NCBI GenBank assembly: GCA_907163375.1
Contig: CAJQUW010008924.1
Coordinates: forward strand, 310,001 to 374,000
Origin: Prostheceraeus crozeri
Taxonomy: Eukaryota; Platyhelminthes; Polycladida; Euryleptidae
Length of the DNA stretch: 64,000 bases
Reading direction: 5' to 3'
Part shown: positions 30,721 through 42,112 of the stretch, in pieces
How the letters are laid out: each line of letters opens with the position of its first letter
Position numbering within the stretch: position 1 is the stretch's first letter
The notes under the pieces: generated by a model
What the model was told of the DNA's origin: nothing
The model's input: only the letters and a program-made list of their open reading frames with translations
Databases searched by the model: none
Position numbers and translations under genes: made by a program

Positions 30721-30944
30721 CCCGCCTTTTCTCACTCTATCCTTCCGAGATTCCACCCCTTGCCTCATCACTCCTCCTTTCTTCCTTCCTTCCAGAAGGG
30801 GGAGGACCTGTTTCCTCCTCTCCGACCCATTCCTCCCAACACATCCTTGGCGCTCTCCCTTCCTTCCAGAGGGGGGGGGGCTGAGTCAGCATGATGACTC
30901 AGCATTTCGCATTTTGTCCTTGCGCCTGGGATGGGGTTACTACT

Positions 30945-30950
30945 TATACT
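30945..30950. repeat. Target site duplication, right copy (TATACT)
   Basis: Exact copy of 9157-9162, placed directly after the last base of the element. Confidence 0.9.
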
Positions 30951-33330
30951 TAATCTTTTTATGACAGTTACATTAGTAAATAGATCTTCTCCCACGATGC
31001 ACAAACTTGTTATACGAAAACATTCTGTTTGGCATCAATCGCCATCCACAGCGCATAAAATTCATGCAATTTTACAAGTACTAGTGACATTAATTTATAA
31101 AAATGTACAAACCTAGAAGATTCAACTTCGATTCACTGACAAGCACAACACAAAAGGTCGATATAAAATACATATGGGTGGACTGCAGCATGAGCAGGCA
31201 AAATTGATCTCTCTGTTCGATTCTCTCTCACAAAAGCACACATCTTCTACTTCTCCAAACCAGCGATTGTTCTTTTCATTCCACTTTGGTAGTCAAGACA
31301 TTGAAGAGAGATCGACTACCGTGGATTTCAGATTTCGCTGTTTCAAACGCCGCGAGACATTCTGCCCGGCTGTCAACTGGTATGATGCTTCCTTGAGAAA
31401 TGGGTTCTGTGATTACTGCCTAAGGCACTTTCATTATCATGTCAAGCATATTCGAAAGGACATCGTCTGGCCATCTCCTACGCTTGCTCTTGCAAGCAAA
31501 TCTTTTCCGCATCTTGTCGGCAATAGTCACTCCAGATCACTTCATTGTCAACGCAATCCAGTTAATCCACTACAACATCTAAATTATCATCAGTCAAGTA
31601 TAGAGTCTTTATCATCTTTGCAGTGTATTGTAAGTAGGCCTACATCAACAGTCTCTACAGACACTCTTCGGTCTCGACTTGATTCAAAATGACGATTGAA
31701 AAGGGCATTCAAAGCAACTGTTGCACAGAACGAGAGCTTTGAAATTATATCTCTTTGTAACGCTTGTCAGTGTCAGTATCATCCTTCTATTTATAGTAAT
31801 ATGTTTATAATACTAAATATACTTATAGTAATTTGATATCATTTGGGGACTGATAAAAAATGGTATTTTTGGCATAGACATGCGCAAATAATAATATTCT
31901 GTCAGAGAAATATGTGGAATTGAAATTATAACAAGTAACGTTTTCTTGTGAGTCTGAAATGATGTTTTCTTTGGTTAAACAAAACTGAATTAGGTAAAAC
32001 GATTGGGTAAAAAATTTACATTTAAGTCAAAATTTTAGGTAAAAATTTGCTTGAAAATAAAGTCAAAATTCGTAGTTTTTTAGGTCAATAAAAAACCGCC
32101 CTAATAATAAGTAATAAAATCAGTGTCATATTTCCTCCTGAAAAATCTAACGAAATATACCCAATTTGAAATGTCTGTCAGATGATGAGTGCATGATTAC
32201 CGCGTGCTTTAGAGTTTAGCTGATTTCTATCAGGAGGTCCCGAGATTTTGAATAGACAAGCTAGCTTCCTACTTGCAGGTTTGGTGCATTTTTATGTTAT
32301 CACTACTTCTATGAAAGACACACACACATTTTGTCCTGATTATCTTTAAGATAGGCAACTGCTCGACCTATTTCTTTCAAAATTAATTTCAAAGCATTTG
32401 AATGAACACATTAAAATGTTTGCAAAGGTGTGGCCCTTGGCATATTTTTTTTCATGTAGGCCTACAGGCAAAAAAAGTGCAAAGCACATTATGAAAAATG
32501 TAGCTTCTCTTTGCATTTTTTCTCGAAAATTACTCGAAAGAATTTGGAACAAGAATTTGGAAGATGAAATTTCACAAGTTTAGTGATCTGAGCATACCCA
32601 ATCAACAAGTCAAGTTTCAAGTCCAGTGTATTTTTTTGACTATTTTCAATTCTGGCTACCTTTGCACTGTTAATCAACGCTGTAATTTCAACTTTATCAG
32701 GACCTAGAAGATAATTCTCTTGAATATCTGTTCAAACTGGTCCAGCAGTGTTCCCACAAATTCCAGGACCGTTCCCAGGCCGCCTCAGTCGACGGACCTA
32801 CGCCCATTTGTCGGCGTTTGTACGCCCAAATGTCATGTTGTATGTGTTGTCCCCTTTCGATGGATTAATGAGTGATCTTGAACAGTTGATAATTGCAACA
32901 AAACAAACCTTAAGTGACGTTGATGACTATAAACTACCATCTGTAGATGTTTGAAGTGACATCGTGTATTATGTATTGAACAACAATGCCATTTGTAGCT
33001 TGAAGTGCCATCATTGCCTATGTAAGTAATAATTTCATTCGCTTTCTTCTATGTGCCTCATTCATTGTTGAAATAAATATGGTTGTACAAAGAAAACGGT
33101 CTTTTCCCCAAAAGAAACGGTCATTTAAAGCTTCAAGTCAGTTCAAGAAGGCATAGCGGAAATTGAATAGAATACATTATAATCAGAGGAAGTGTAAATT
33201 AATTCAGGAAGTGTAAATTAATTCAAAATTCAAGTGATGACTCATGCGTGATTAAGCCTCTACAATTCACAAGTGTCTTCCAATATACAAGGCTTTTCGA
33301 ATCCTAGTGGTAGTGATAAAGTCAGTAGAA
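30951..33330. other. Unassigned DNA between the two Polintons
   Basis: No recognised gene apart from the open frame listed separately. TAGGCCTA occurs at 31635 and 32457. A short frame at 32748-32954 is proline/arginine rich and not recognised. Confidence 0.5.
31174..31692 (+). CDS. Open frame of unknown nature, 172 codons
   Basis: Long for this AT-rich DNA. The middle, rich in Cys, His and aromatic residues (RFRCFKRRETFCPAVNWYD then GFCDYCLRHFHYHVKHI), could bind metal, but I recognise no family. The serine-rich C-terminal third looks like non-coding sequence. It could be an exon, a piece of an old mobile element, or chance. Confidence 0.25.
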   Translation: MGGLQHEQAKLISLFDSLSQKHTSSTSPNQRLFFSFHFGSQDIEERSTTVDFRFRCFKRRETFCPAVNWYDASLRNGFCDYCLRHFHYHVKHIRKDIVWPSPTLALASKSFPHLVGNSHSRSLHCQRNPVNPLQHLNYHQSSIESLSSLQCIVSRPTSTVSTDTLRSRLDSK

Positions 33331-33450
33331 ATATGATTCAACATGGAGGTGGTGGGTTTATGGATATCCTAGATTACATCAGTAAAAGTATTTCCGAAGT
33401 GCTGGACAGTCCTCTAGGAAGAATTATTACAGGAGTTGCACTGCTGGCAT
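33331..33450 (+). pseudogene. Short glycine/hydrophobic peptide ORF at the Polinton edge
   Basis: An ATG opens about 39 residues (MIQHGGGGFMDILDYISKS and onward, ending GVALLA). Small glycine- and hydrophobic-rich proteins are common among Polinton virion components, but this is too short to assign. It marks the leftmost place I can argue for the element. Confidence 0.25.
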
Positions 33451-33464
33451 AAAGTCAACAAATC

Positions 33465-33945
33465 ACAAATTGATACGTCATCGATTACTTATTGATAATG
33501 ATTGAGGTCTATATGTTTGAACAAAATGTCTAACATCAACCCTCATGAATATTTTACCATTTCAACCAGAGAACAACGTGGAAATCCTTTCAAATTACTC
33601 ATGCCAGCATGCCATCGTAATTTTCGATTGAAATTCTTTTCAGTAGGAATTATTCAATTTTGGAATCAACTCACTGCCGATGAAGTCAATGTTTCCTCAG
33701 TTGACTCATTTAAGAGGAATTTACATTCTTTCTTTACACGCATCGGTCTATGGTAATTTAATCGATTTTACATTTATCGTGAACATTATGCAACTCAGCA
33801 AATTTGAATATTTTATGTTTACTGCCGAGTTGCCCCAACTTGGGGTTTGATATTTGTTACTATCCGATCTAATTCTCAGAAATCTGTATATTTTATGTAT
33901 GTACATGACAAATATATCTATTATTATTATTATTATTATATAAGA
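33465..33945 (+). mobile_element. 5'-truncated LINE tail
   Basis: Encodes the last ~85 residues of a non-LTR retrotransposon ORF2: REQRGNPFKLLMPACHRNF, then FFSVGIIQFWNQL and SVDSFKRNLHSFF, the standard C-terminal pattern in which RxxFFxxRVIxxWNxLP precedes SVxxFKxxL. A 3' UTR and a (TTA)n tail (33918-33942) follow. A classic 5' truncation; the reverse transcriptase is missing. CR1/Jockey-type by the look of the tail, clade not fixed. Confidence 0.75.
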
Positions 33946-33999
33946 TAGGCGTGCGAGCTTTCAATAGTCATTTTCAAGTGATAATCAGTCAGTGTCAGT

Positions 34000-34625
34000 A
34001 CAACAGCAACAACAATATGTCTCCTAAAATGCACACAATTATAGAAGAGGGTGACGCTGTTGATCGTGATCTCTTGAAATTTAGACCAACGCGAAAGGTT
34101 CAAGGAAGGAATCGGAAACACGTTTTACTTTCAAGCGCTTAAATATGGTGATGATCGATTATATTTACAAGTTCCATTTTTTCATAGCAATGGGATGTCA
34201 TCGTTTAGCTGTAGTAATCTAAGACAAATGCGCGTCACATTTTCTAAATGGCAGCAAACTATACTAAAAATGATTGACTCATTCGCAAAGGAATGTGTCG
34301 AACTACCTGACAGTGCTCCGGCCGGTGCATTGGAAAAAAGAAGTTAGAGGAAGGAAGCGGATGCAAAGATCTACCTGAGTTTGATACTCTCTTGAAATTA
34401 TCTGACTATTTCCAAGCGGTTGATGTGCTGTCAAACCCAATGGAATGTGATTATCTCAAGTGTGGACGATACATGGGCTTGGTACATGTTACTGGACTTT
34501 ACATTGGTGCTCATGATTCAACGGGTAAATTGACTTCTCTTCAGATGAAGGTCCTACAATTGGTTTACGAGCCATTACTGAAAATTTATGAAACTAACAC
34601 GGAGGCGACAGGATGCACAAACTGA
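34000..34625 (+). pseudogene. U1-family protein (old Polinton)
   Basis: Blocks match the 16431 protein in order: YGDDRLYLQVPFFH, then VTFSKWQQTILKMIDSF, then CGRYMGLVHVTGLYIGAHDS and a final strand-rich part. Presence in both Polintons supports a conserved family. Fossil copy. Confidence 0.5.
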
Positions 34626-34779
34626 CTTGAAGAGTTCCTTCAATTCTACTCTTGATGAGGACACTCAAATGTGGTAAATTACAACAACTGTTTAGTGTTT
34701 AGATAAAACTTGTTTGGAAATAATTTACATGTTTTAAGTTCCAAGCAAAATAATGGGTGTTAGTAAATGATATTGAATG

Positions 34780-35320
34780 ACTCTGAAATGACAGATTTTC
34801 GACTATTCACTGACCGCACAATGTGTGTGGCCGGACCAAGTCAGTCTGGTAAAGCAACTTTTGTAACTCAGCTACTGCAATGCAGAGATTAGATGTTTAA
34901 TAAGAAAATAAAACAGGTTAAATTAAATGGTGCTACGGTATTTTTTAACCAGATCTGCATTCTGCACTTCGACAGTATGTAAGTGACATGAAGTAAAACA
35001 GGGGCTACCACCAACTGATGATATCCGAGCAGGTGATCTGATCGTGTTGGATGATCTACTTCGCGAAAGCAAGTCTTCAAAAGATGTAACTGAAATGTTT
35101 ATTCAAACAGCACACCATAGAAAAGCTTATATCATCTACATCATTCAAGATATTTTTGATGGAGGAAAAGAGCAGAGAACTAGAAGTGTTAATACACATT
35201 GTTTGGTGGTTATCAAAGTCCAAGAGATAGTAGTCAGATACATCATTTGAGTAGACAAATATTACCTCAGCAGCCTTAAACTCTTTCGAAAATGTATGAT
35301 GAAGTGACGAAGAAGCCACA
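34780..35320 (+). pseudogene. Polinton genome-packaging ATPase (FtsK/HerA type)
   Basis: A Walker A motif AGPSQSGK lies near 34830, following a FxxPxxxxVAGPSxSGK-type lead-in. The Walker B segment DLIVLDDLLRES lies near 35036-35075, then a QTAHHRKAYIIYIIQ helix typical of the A32-like packaging ATPases. In Polintons this enzyme is thought to move DNA into capsids. Recognisable but decayed. Confidence 0.7.
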
Positions 35321-35492
35321 TCGCTACTTCTTTATTGATTTCACGCAGGAGTGCCTAAAGCGATTTCGATTTCGAACTAATATTATACCAAACTCTGGAG
35401 ATGCAATGATGGTATTCACTGTCAACACTTTATTGGACCAATGACAGTTTTAAGCAATACATATGTGCTTCAGATACTATGACATTTTCAAT

Positions 35493-36149
35493 ATGAGTTT
35501 CTCAAAAATGGTTGTCATTCCCCAAGAGGAATATATACAACTATCAAAGACAAGAGATATTCAGGAGGTAAAAAATGTGGATCAACCGGTTACAGATCAA
35601 CTTAAGCACTTATCTCAACAGGATAGGGAAATTCATAAGATCGGGGATCCTTATCGACGAATGCAGTTACAGGCTGAGAATTTAGAAAAAAGACGACATA
35701 TTAGGGAGAAGCTACATAAATTCATAACTCTTTTAACTCCTCGAGCATGTCGCATGCGAGGTGAAAGGTTGTTTGATTTCATTGATCCCCAGGTAAAGTT
35801 CAATGAGCGAGGAGAAATGATAGAAGAAAATGGTGATGTAATTAGGAACAGTCACATTGATGATCTTCTACAATATGCTGTGAGAGATGTAAGGCGAAAG
35901 CTGGCTGCTCCACAAGGATGGGAATACTTTCAGAAAGTGCTATCTAATCACAACGTCCCTCATAATATAATCGGAGGACCAACTATAAACGAACTGAATA
36001 AAATGTTGACAAACGATTCTTCAAAAGAAAAAGTAGTTACCACAGTCAAGCGAGAACCCCCTGTTTCTCCTGCTACGTCTCTAACTCCAGCTCCAAAGAG
36101 AAGAGGGAGACGTTCAACACAAGCACCGAAAAGTTATAGCAAATATTAG
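35493..36149 (+). CDS. Polinton conserved protein between ATPase and integrase
   Basis: 218 residues, open throughout, starting at MSFSKMVVIPQEEY. A long charged helical region (DREIHKIGDPYRRMQLQAEN) is followed by RACRMRGERLFDFIDP and DDLLQYAVRDVRRKLAAP, then a basic Ser/Pro tail (KRRGRRSTQAPK). Proteins of this look accompany Polinton ATPase and integrase genes in many animals; their role is not known to me. It is one of the few long open frames left in this element. Confidence 0.55.
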   Translation: MSFSKMVVIPQEEYIQLSKTRDIQEVKNVDQPVTDQLKHLSQQDREIHKIGDPYRRMQLQAENLEKRRHIREKLHKFITLLTPRACRMRGERLFDFIDPQVKFNERGEMIEENGDVIRNSHIDDLLQYAVRDVRRKLAAPQGWEYFQKVLSNHNVPHNIIGGPTINELNKMLTNDSSKEKVVTTVKREPPVSPATSLTPAPKRRGRRSTQAPKSYSKY

Positions 36150-36311
36150 GCAGATAACAGTGACATTGCTTCCCATATCATGTCTATGTAGAAAATTTGT
36201 CCTGTTTGACGTCTGCGCTCGATAGTAAAGGAGAAGAGAGCATAGAAGTTGATATCAATTGCGTTAGCAGTTGCTGTGCAAGTAATACTCGAGTGAGTCG
36301 TCAGAATACCT

Positions 36312-37201
36312 CATCATCCCGAAGCCCGCTTATTCAAGTATGCAGATGATACGGTCATAGTGATTCCAATTTTTTCAATTCAGGATGCAAGCGATGCTAT
36401 ATGTCAAGAGTTAAAGCACGTTAACGAGTGGTGCTGGAACAAAGGGCTAGAACTGAATGAAAAGAAATCCAAGTGCATGATAATTCCAAAGAAGGGGAAA
36501 ATAATCAATCTCTTCTCTCCGCAGATTCCTTGTGAACTGTGTACACAACTGAAACTTTTGGGAATAACTTACAACTCGAAATTATCTTGGGATCAACACG
36601 TCACCAATTGCTGCAAAAGAGCCAATAGAAACCTTTTCGTTTTACGCCAGATGAAGCCTTTCTCCAATATACATGTAGAGACACTCATCCTCGTCTACTC
36701 AAGTATAATACAATCCATACTTGAATATTGTAACCCACTTTTCATTGGTATGAAAAAAAAGAATTGCAAGAGAATTGAAAATGTCCGAAAACATGCTCAC
36801 AGAATAATTTGTGGGAAGGAATGTAACTGTGAGCGCTTTCCAAACATTGGAACAAGACGACGTATGCAAGCAATGCAATTTTTCGATTCAATGAAAAATG
36901 ATGACCACATATTACATGATCTTTATCCTGAAATCCACAAATGTTCTCAAAAATTCGTCATGCCTTACTGCAAAACAGATCGAAGGTTATCGTCTTTCGT
37001 TCCTCAGTGTATTGAAATCATGAACTCGATTTGACTTATTATGTATTCTTGTAATGATTCCAACAGTTTCTGTTTTTCACTTATTACGTATTGTAATTTT
37101 ATCACACACTTCCGGTCTAGAACGACATTTCTCTTCTGTATTACATGATTCTCATTAATTTCGAAATAAATGATTTCTATTCTATTCTATTCTATTCTAT
37201 A
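36312..37201 (+). mobile_element. 5'-truncated LINE with reverse-transcriptase end
   Basis: Starts at the catalytic box of a non-LTR reverse transcriptase (RLFKYADDTVIVI) and continues through LNEKKSKCMII, LKLLGITYNSKLSWDQHV and the thumb and C-terminal region to a stop at 37034. A 3' UTR and a (TATTC)n tail (about 37176-37200) follow. The frame is open, so insertion is not ancient. It lies between the 35493 gene and the integrase. No target duplication could be fixed. Confidence 0.82.
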
Positions 37202-37203
37202 AG

Positions 37204-38290
37204 GTGGAAGAGCGAAGTGGAGAATCTGAGACAAATCTACAACGATGTTAATCATCCCGCAGGCTTCCGTCGTCCGAGAGTTCTAGCCCATGCAGCAGGT
37301 GTAAGAATAAAGACAGTGAATAGATGGTTGAAGAGTCAACCGACCTAAACGCTACACAAGGATGCTAGGAAGCGTTTCCGACTAGGAGATATGTTGTCAA
37401 TAATATTGATAATCAATGGCAAGCAGATTGTTCTGATATGCAGAAGATATCTCAATACAATGACGGTTACAAGTACATCCTAACCGGAATAGATATTTTA
37501 TCACGATATGCTTGGGTTCGCGCCTTGAAATCCAAGAGAGGAACAGAAGTTAAAGCGGCTTTTCAAAGTACCCTAAATGAAGGGAGGATCCCACAAAGAA
37601 TACAAACAGATCAAGGAAAGAAATTAAAATATTCCCACGTTCCTGGTCTACGTGAGCGATATGACATTGAACTATTCAGTGTTAAAAGTGCTTACAAAGA
37701 TGCGATGGTTGAGAGGCTCAATTGTACACTCAAGACAAAGATATGGCGGCATTTCAGTGCTAAAAACACACATGTCTGGATAGATGATTTACAGAAGTTC
37801 TTGAGAAATTACAATGAGAGCTATCATCGGGTTATAAAGATGCGTCCAATCGACGTCACTCGGGATAATGCAATGGATATGTGCTTCGTCTGCATGGTAA
37901 GGCACCAAAAGCAACTACCGATTAGAAGAAAACTAACGTTGGTGATAGAGTTCGCATCTCTAGAGTTAAGTCTTCATTCGAGAAGAGATATCTACCAAAC
38001 TGGACCGAAGAAGAATTCTTTGTTGATGAAGTAAATAAAGATTTTAAACCAGCCATGTAAAGTTATTAGACTATCATGGTAATCCAACTGAAGGAAATTC
38101 TACTCATATGAATTCCAGGTGGTTGATCGGAGTGAAAAAGTATATATGATAGATAGAATAGTTAAGGAAAAAGGACATGGTAATCATAGAAAATATCTCG
38201 TTAAATGGAAGGGATATCCTGACTCGTTCAACAGTTGGATAGCCCATCAAGACTTCAGAAATGTGGAAGTAGGGGACATTAGAAGCTTAT
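37204..38290 (+). pseudogene. Polinton integrase with C-terminal chromodomain
   Basis: An N-terminal helix-turn-helix-like part (AHAAGVRIKTVNRWLKSQPT) precedes the rve core: DxxDMQKISQYNDGYKYILT, then GIDILSRYAWVRALKSKRG and IQTDQGKK (second Asp), then SAYKDAMVERLNCTLKTKIW with the final Glu. Downstream, at about 38120-38275, is a chromodomain, IVKEKGHGNHRKYLVKWKGY then DSFNSWIAHQDF. A c-integrase with chromodomain is standard for Polintons and related retroelements, where it can bias insertion to marked chromatin. Fossil, with breaks. Confidence 0.85.
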
Positions 38291-38379
38291 AAGCTAATAT
38301 TGGTGAATGACTACTGATCCAACATTATATCCAATAATATATCCAACAATATACAACAACAACAACAACAACGTATCTA

Positions 38380-39930
38380 ATTCTCCCGAGCAACAACAAT
38401 CCCAAGATATTTCCAGAGAACAAACCATCGGAGTATTCGGTTGAGTTTACCAAGCCTCTTTATCTGAGTGGTCCTCCCGAAGTCAACTGAAGTTACATAT
38501 CACAATGATATTAGTTTGTTAATGAATACATATTTTGAAATACACAAGGAAGTACAAGAAAAGGATGATTTTCTCGCCTATTTCAGAATGGTCTACATGG
38601 AACATGGGATTTCCATCATCTTACTTTACATTCTTTCTCACCATCGCTACCGTCTGTCAAAAACATGATCAAAATTGAAAAGACATTATGCAACGTCTTC
38701 CTTCAACTCTACAGTTCCCACACTCAATTTGCAAGATGCAGAGAATGAAATTGGTAAAATGTTCCGTCGAATAAATGAACTCTTCACTCTCACTTTAAAT
38801 AAATTCTTCAAGCCAGTTGTGGAAGCCTCAACTAAACTATTGAAAGAAGGGAAGCATGTTCTGCTAATATTAGTTAGAGATTTGGCACATACTCTAGGGT
38901 TTCCCAGAATTACATTTTCATCTCTACATTGGTATAATGGACTTGGATGGAAACCTGAGAGAACAGTTAGTGATTTTCAATGTAGAATTTCACCACTGTT
39001 TGCACTACAGAAAGGAGCGTCCGCATTAAGGAAATATTTGAAATTATTAAAAATGTTGAAGACGTTGCAAGAAAGTTTCAAAGATCAGTGCCAGAAAGTT
39101 TAATGACTTGTGAATAAAAGAAAGAGAAAGTGATTATTTTTACTGCTGAAATGGAGGTAGAATTTCTTGTTTTTACTAAAAAAATCATCTTTGGAAAAGT
39201 CCAATTACGCTGTTATTGAATTTGGATCTGAAATTCAGAAACTATTCAAGCATTTTGATAGTCCATCGTGTTTGACAGAATTAAATGATACAGATAAGAT
39301 TCAGTTGAATTCCAATAAACTAAAGTCATCAACAAACGACGCATGGTACATGAATGTATATTCCGATAAAATACTGGGTGACGAATTGAATACCTCCACT
39401 GAGCTAGTAAGGAGGGTCAATTTGAAAATTTGAAAACACCATCGGAAATTTGTACAGAACTGAATGAACATGGTACACACTACCTCAACGAAGATGAGTA
39501 CTTCTTTTCATATGATCCCTTTAAGAAGGGAATGGCTTCAAAAGTAGGGAGAAATTACCTCATTAAGGTCGACAAGATGTTGACAACAATTCTAGGGTTA
39601 AAATTCACAAAAAATGAAAGTACAACCCTTGGTAATTCAGCACCTTCATTAGAGCGAGACATCAGTAGCTTATATGTTTACTGCAATATCGTTGAGTATG
39701 CTATAGTTGGTAACATCGAGGCTCCATTGCTGCGCACATTTCCCCTATCATCCGTCCGGAAGCAGTTAATCAATCGTGAATTCATCAACAAAATGTATTT
39801 ATGTATTTACCGATCAATCGAAGTGTTATCAATTGAATTGACATTTCAATTCATGATGTAGCAGGCAAAATTGTTCCATTCTATGGTGGTGTTACTTTGC
39901 TGACATTACATATTAAGAATCGAGACTAAG
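38380..39930 (+). pseudogene. Polinton capsid-associated protein (penton or minor-capsid type)
   Basis: The start FPENKPSEYSVEFTKPLYLSG matches the usual opening of a conserved Polinton structural protein. Later blocks SSLYVYCNIVEYAIVGNIEA followed by PLLRTFPL, and the end GGVTLLTLHIKNRD, agree with the same family. Which of the two jelly-roll capsid proteins it represents I cannot settle from sequence alone. Decayed. Confidence 0.55.
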
Positions 39931-39971
39931 GCTTTACGCTATTGTGACATTCTTCAGAATTCAAATTTAAA

Positions 39972-40319
39972 ATGACAGGCTTTTATAGCAGACCATCATA
40001 TCAAAGCGGATATCCTGTATTTGATGGAGGTAGGCGACAAGTAGGAGGAGAAATATTAAGTGCATTAAAGCGTGCATTAATTCCTGGACTTAAACGTTAT
40101 GCGCTGCCAGTGATGAAACGCGAAGGAAACAGATCTTTAGATTTTGGTGCAAATGTTGCTGCAGATGCACTTCAAGGAGCGGATATAGGAGAATCAATGA
40201 AGGTCCGTACTCAGCAATCAGCTATTGATGCATTGGATGACCTAACAAAGTCGGACGACCTGTTCGTAAGAGGCGCAACAAGACAGGTTGGACCCTGTCG
40301 AGTTACTAAGCAAAGATGA
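39972..40319 (+). pseudogene. Small virion-like protein (pVI/pX-like)
   Basis: 115 residues: YSRPSYQSGYPVFDGGRRQV, then a Gly/Leu segment EILSALKRALIPGLKRYALP, then a basic and alanine-rich region. Small basic proteins with this plan sit between the capsid genes in Polintons and adintoviruses. Assignment is by position and composition. Confidence 0.4.
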
Positions 40320-40489
40320 AGAGTTAGGAAATCTAGATCGAAACGTCCTAGAAGACAAGAGAGCGGAAGCGGAAGCGGAAATCGAAATCAGTTGGAAACA
40401 AGTCGAAACGAAGGAGATTAACATATTTCTACACTGGGCGAAATGCAATAGACTATCAATTCAGCTTTGTGCTTTTTTGATTCACTACC

Positions 40490-41740
40490 CCAGCAAACTA
40501 ACATAATTTCATCAAGAATTGTTGACTATTTTCCTTTAACAAATATTGTGGGCAATGAGATACCTATTCACCTTGATGCTACTGCTAATGCTGATGACCA
40601 TATCGACTGTCAATCCATTGACTTGGAATTTCGTGTACAAATTAAGAAAAATGATGGTACCAACATTGATTCTAAGGAGAAGTGTGGTTGATTAATCTCC
40701 TTATTGCCAGTCTCTTCTCAGATGTCACTTTATCACTAAATAATAAGCAGATTGAAGGAGGAGATTCATCATATCCACGTGGAGCTTATTTATATACATT
40801 GACTCAGTTTCAAAACTAGGTCAAACAAACGCACTTACAAGCTGCTGGTTGGTTTACAGATTAGTCTGGTAAGTTCGATGATTTTGCTAATAGTGGTTTG
40901 AAAAAGCGCGTGGAATTAACTGCTGATTCAGCTAAACTACATCTAAAAGGTCATGTCTATCTTGATTTTTTCCGTCAATCGAGATACCTCCTATCTCAAG
41001 TACAAATGCGATCAACATTTGTTCGTGCTACATCAAAGTTTGCTTTGATGTCATTCAAACCTGCTGCATCCTATGATTTTCACATAACTGAAGCTGTCCT
41101 CAATGTAAGCCGAGTAAAAATAAAATCCCACAGTTATCAATCAACATGCGGTAGGACTGAAGAGCTATGCTCTTATATACAATGCTCGTATATACCCAAT
41201 CAATCATAGTGTACTAACCACTTTAACGATTCCGGCGACTACCTCATCTTTTGATCACCCCAACCTCTTTCCAATTGCCCTACCGAAGGCGGTGTACATC
41301 GCATTTGTAGAAAATGAATCATTCTGTGTTAACTTTCGTAAGAATCCGTTTCATTTTCAACACTTAGGTATCACGAAACTGGGTCTATTCGCAGATGGCA
41401 ATTCAGTTGCTTGTAAGGCCTATCAACCGAATTTTATATAAAACCAATTTTGTTCGCGAATATTGCTCTAAATTCATGTCACTAGACATGTTCAACACTG
41501 ACTATTCAAATGGGATTACGATGGATATATATAAGAATGGCTACTTCTATCTATCATATAACCTAAAAGCAGATTGTGATATAACTGGGGCTAATGTGGA
41601 TGTTACAAAAGCTGATAACCTTCGATTGGAGCTCACATTTGCGGATCCTTTGAAAGTCCCCCTGTAACCGGTTTACTTTACGCAATCTATGACAGCAGCA
41701 TTGAAATTACCAGATTGAGAGACGTCTTGGCCAACTATCA
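40490..41740 (+). pseudogene. Polinton capsid protein (probable major capsid, F54H12.2-like)
   Basis: Blocks in order: IPIHLDATANADDHIDCQSI, SLFSDVTLSLNNKQIEGGDS then YPRGAYLYTL, HLKGHVYLDFFRQSRYLLSQ, ALMSFKPAASYDFHITEAVL, a NPFHFQHLG patch, and DNLRLELTFADPLKVPL. This order is that of the large jelly-roll protein known in animal databases as F54H12.2-like, found in Polintons. Fossil copy with breaks. Confidence 0.6.
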
Positions 41741-41743
41741 GAG

Positions 41744-42112
41744 ATGAGCAACCTCAGTAATGCGGAAATCCTAAACATAATGAAGAAAGCTCATCCCTAT
41801 TCCAAGAAATTGTTTCTCAATGTATTCCCGAGACATGAACTACCTACATCAATTCAGTCATATCCCTGTTCGCTGATAATAAATGCAGACGCGGTCAATC
41901 TTCGTGGTAAACATTGGGTTGACGTGTACATAAATCGCAATAGAGTAGCTGAATATTTTGACTCTCTCAATCAGCCGCCATTACATGATATATGGATGAA
42001 TAGATTCTCATGGACTAGAAAGAAAGTGACATTATTACTATTCCAATGTAATAGATCCCTCATGTGTGGGGTTACGTACTATATTTTGTTAATGAACGAC
42101 TTTGAAAGGTGA
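41744..42112 (+). pseudogene. Polinton maturation protease (adenain-like cysteine protease)
   Basis: 122 residues including the His block RGKHWVDVYINRN with a following EYFDSL acidic residue, and the Cys block SLMCGVTYYILL with QCN upstream, the order seen in adenovirus-type proteases. It normally trims virion proteins. Close to full family size. Confidence 0.75.

Larger units (their letters stand above)
9163..30944. mobile_element. Palindromic Polinton (Maverick) element, 21.8 kb with insertions
   Basis: The element starts AGTAGTGACCCCATCCC and ends with its inverted counterpart. It is flanked by the 6-bp duplication TATACT and carries Polinton DNA polymerase B sequence, so the family assignment is firm. 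It is not laid out like a normal Polinton: it is one arm plus its mirror image around a 64-bp spacer. Capsid, integrase, protease and packaging ATPase genes are missing, so mobility must have depended on another Polinton. The arms are nearly identical (several ORF translations match residue for residue), suggesting a young element or arm-to-arm conversion. They also differ by a 4.6-kb transposon in the left arm, repeat copy number, and about half a kilobase found only on the right. It looks structurally whole at its ends but is a fossil without the virion genes. Confidence 0.92.
22299..30944 (-). repeat. Right arm of the giant inverted repeat
   Basis: Mirror image of 9163-22234. It has no Sola-like insertion, has fewer copies of the 319-bp terminal repeat, and includes exonuclease-like sequence at 27293-27862 that has only its first few codons in the left arm. 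It ends ...TTACTACT followed by TATACT. Confidence 0.92.

Noticed and set aside
9163-30944. Assembly artefact as explanation for the palindrome
   Set aside because: The arms differ by substitutions, repeat number, a transposon in one arm and sequence found only in the other, and the outer ends share a single 6-bp duplication. An artefactual mirror would be identical. Long reads should still confirm.
9163-30944. Two independent Polintons inserted head to head
   Set aside because: There are no element ends or target duplication at the centre; the arms meet inside the polymerase gene across a 64-bp spacer.
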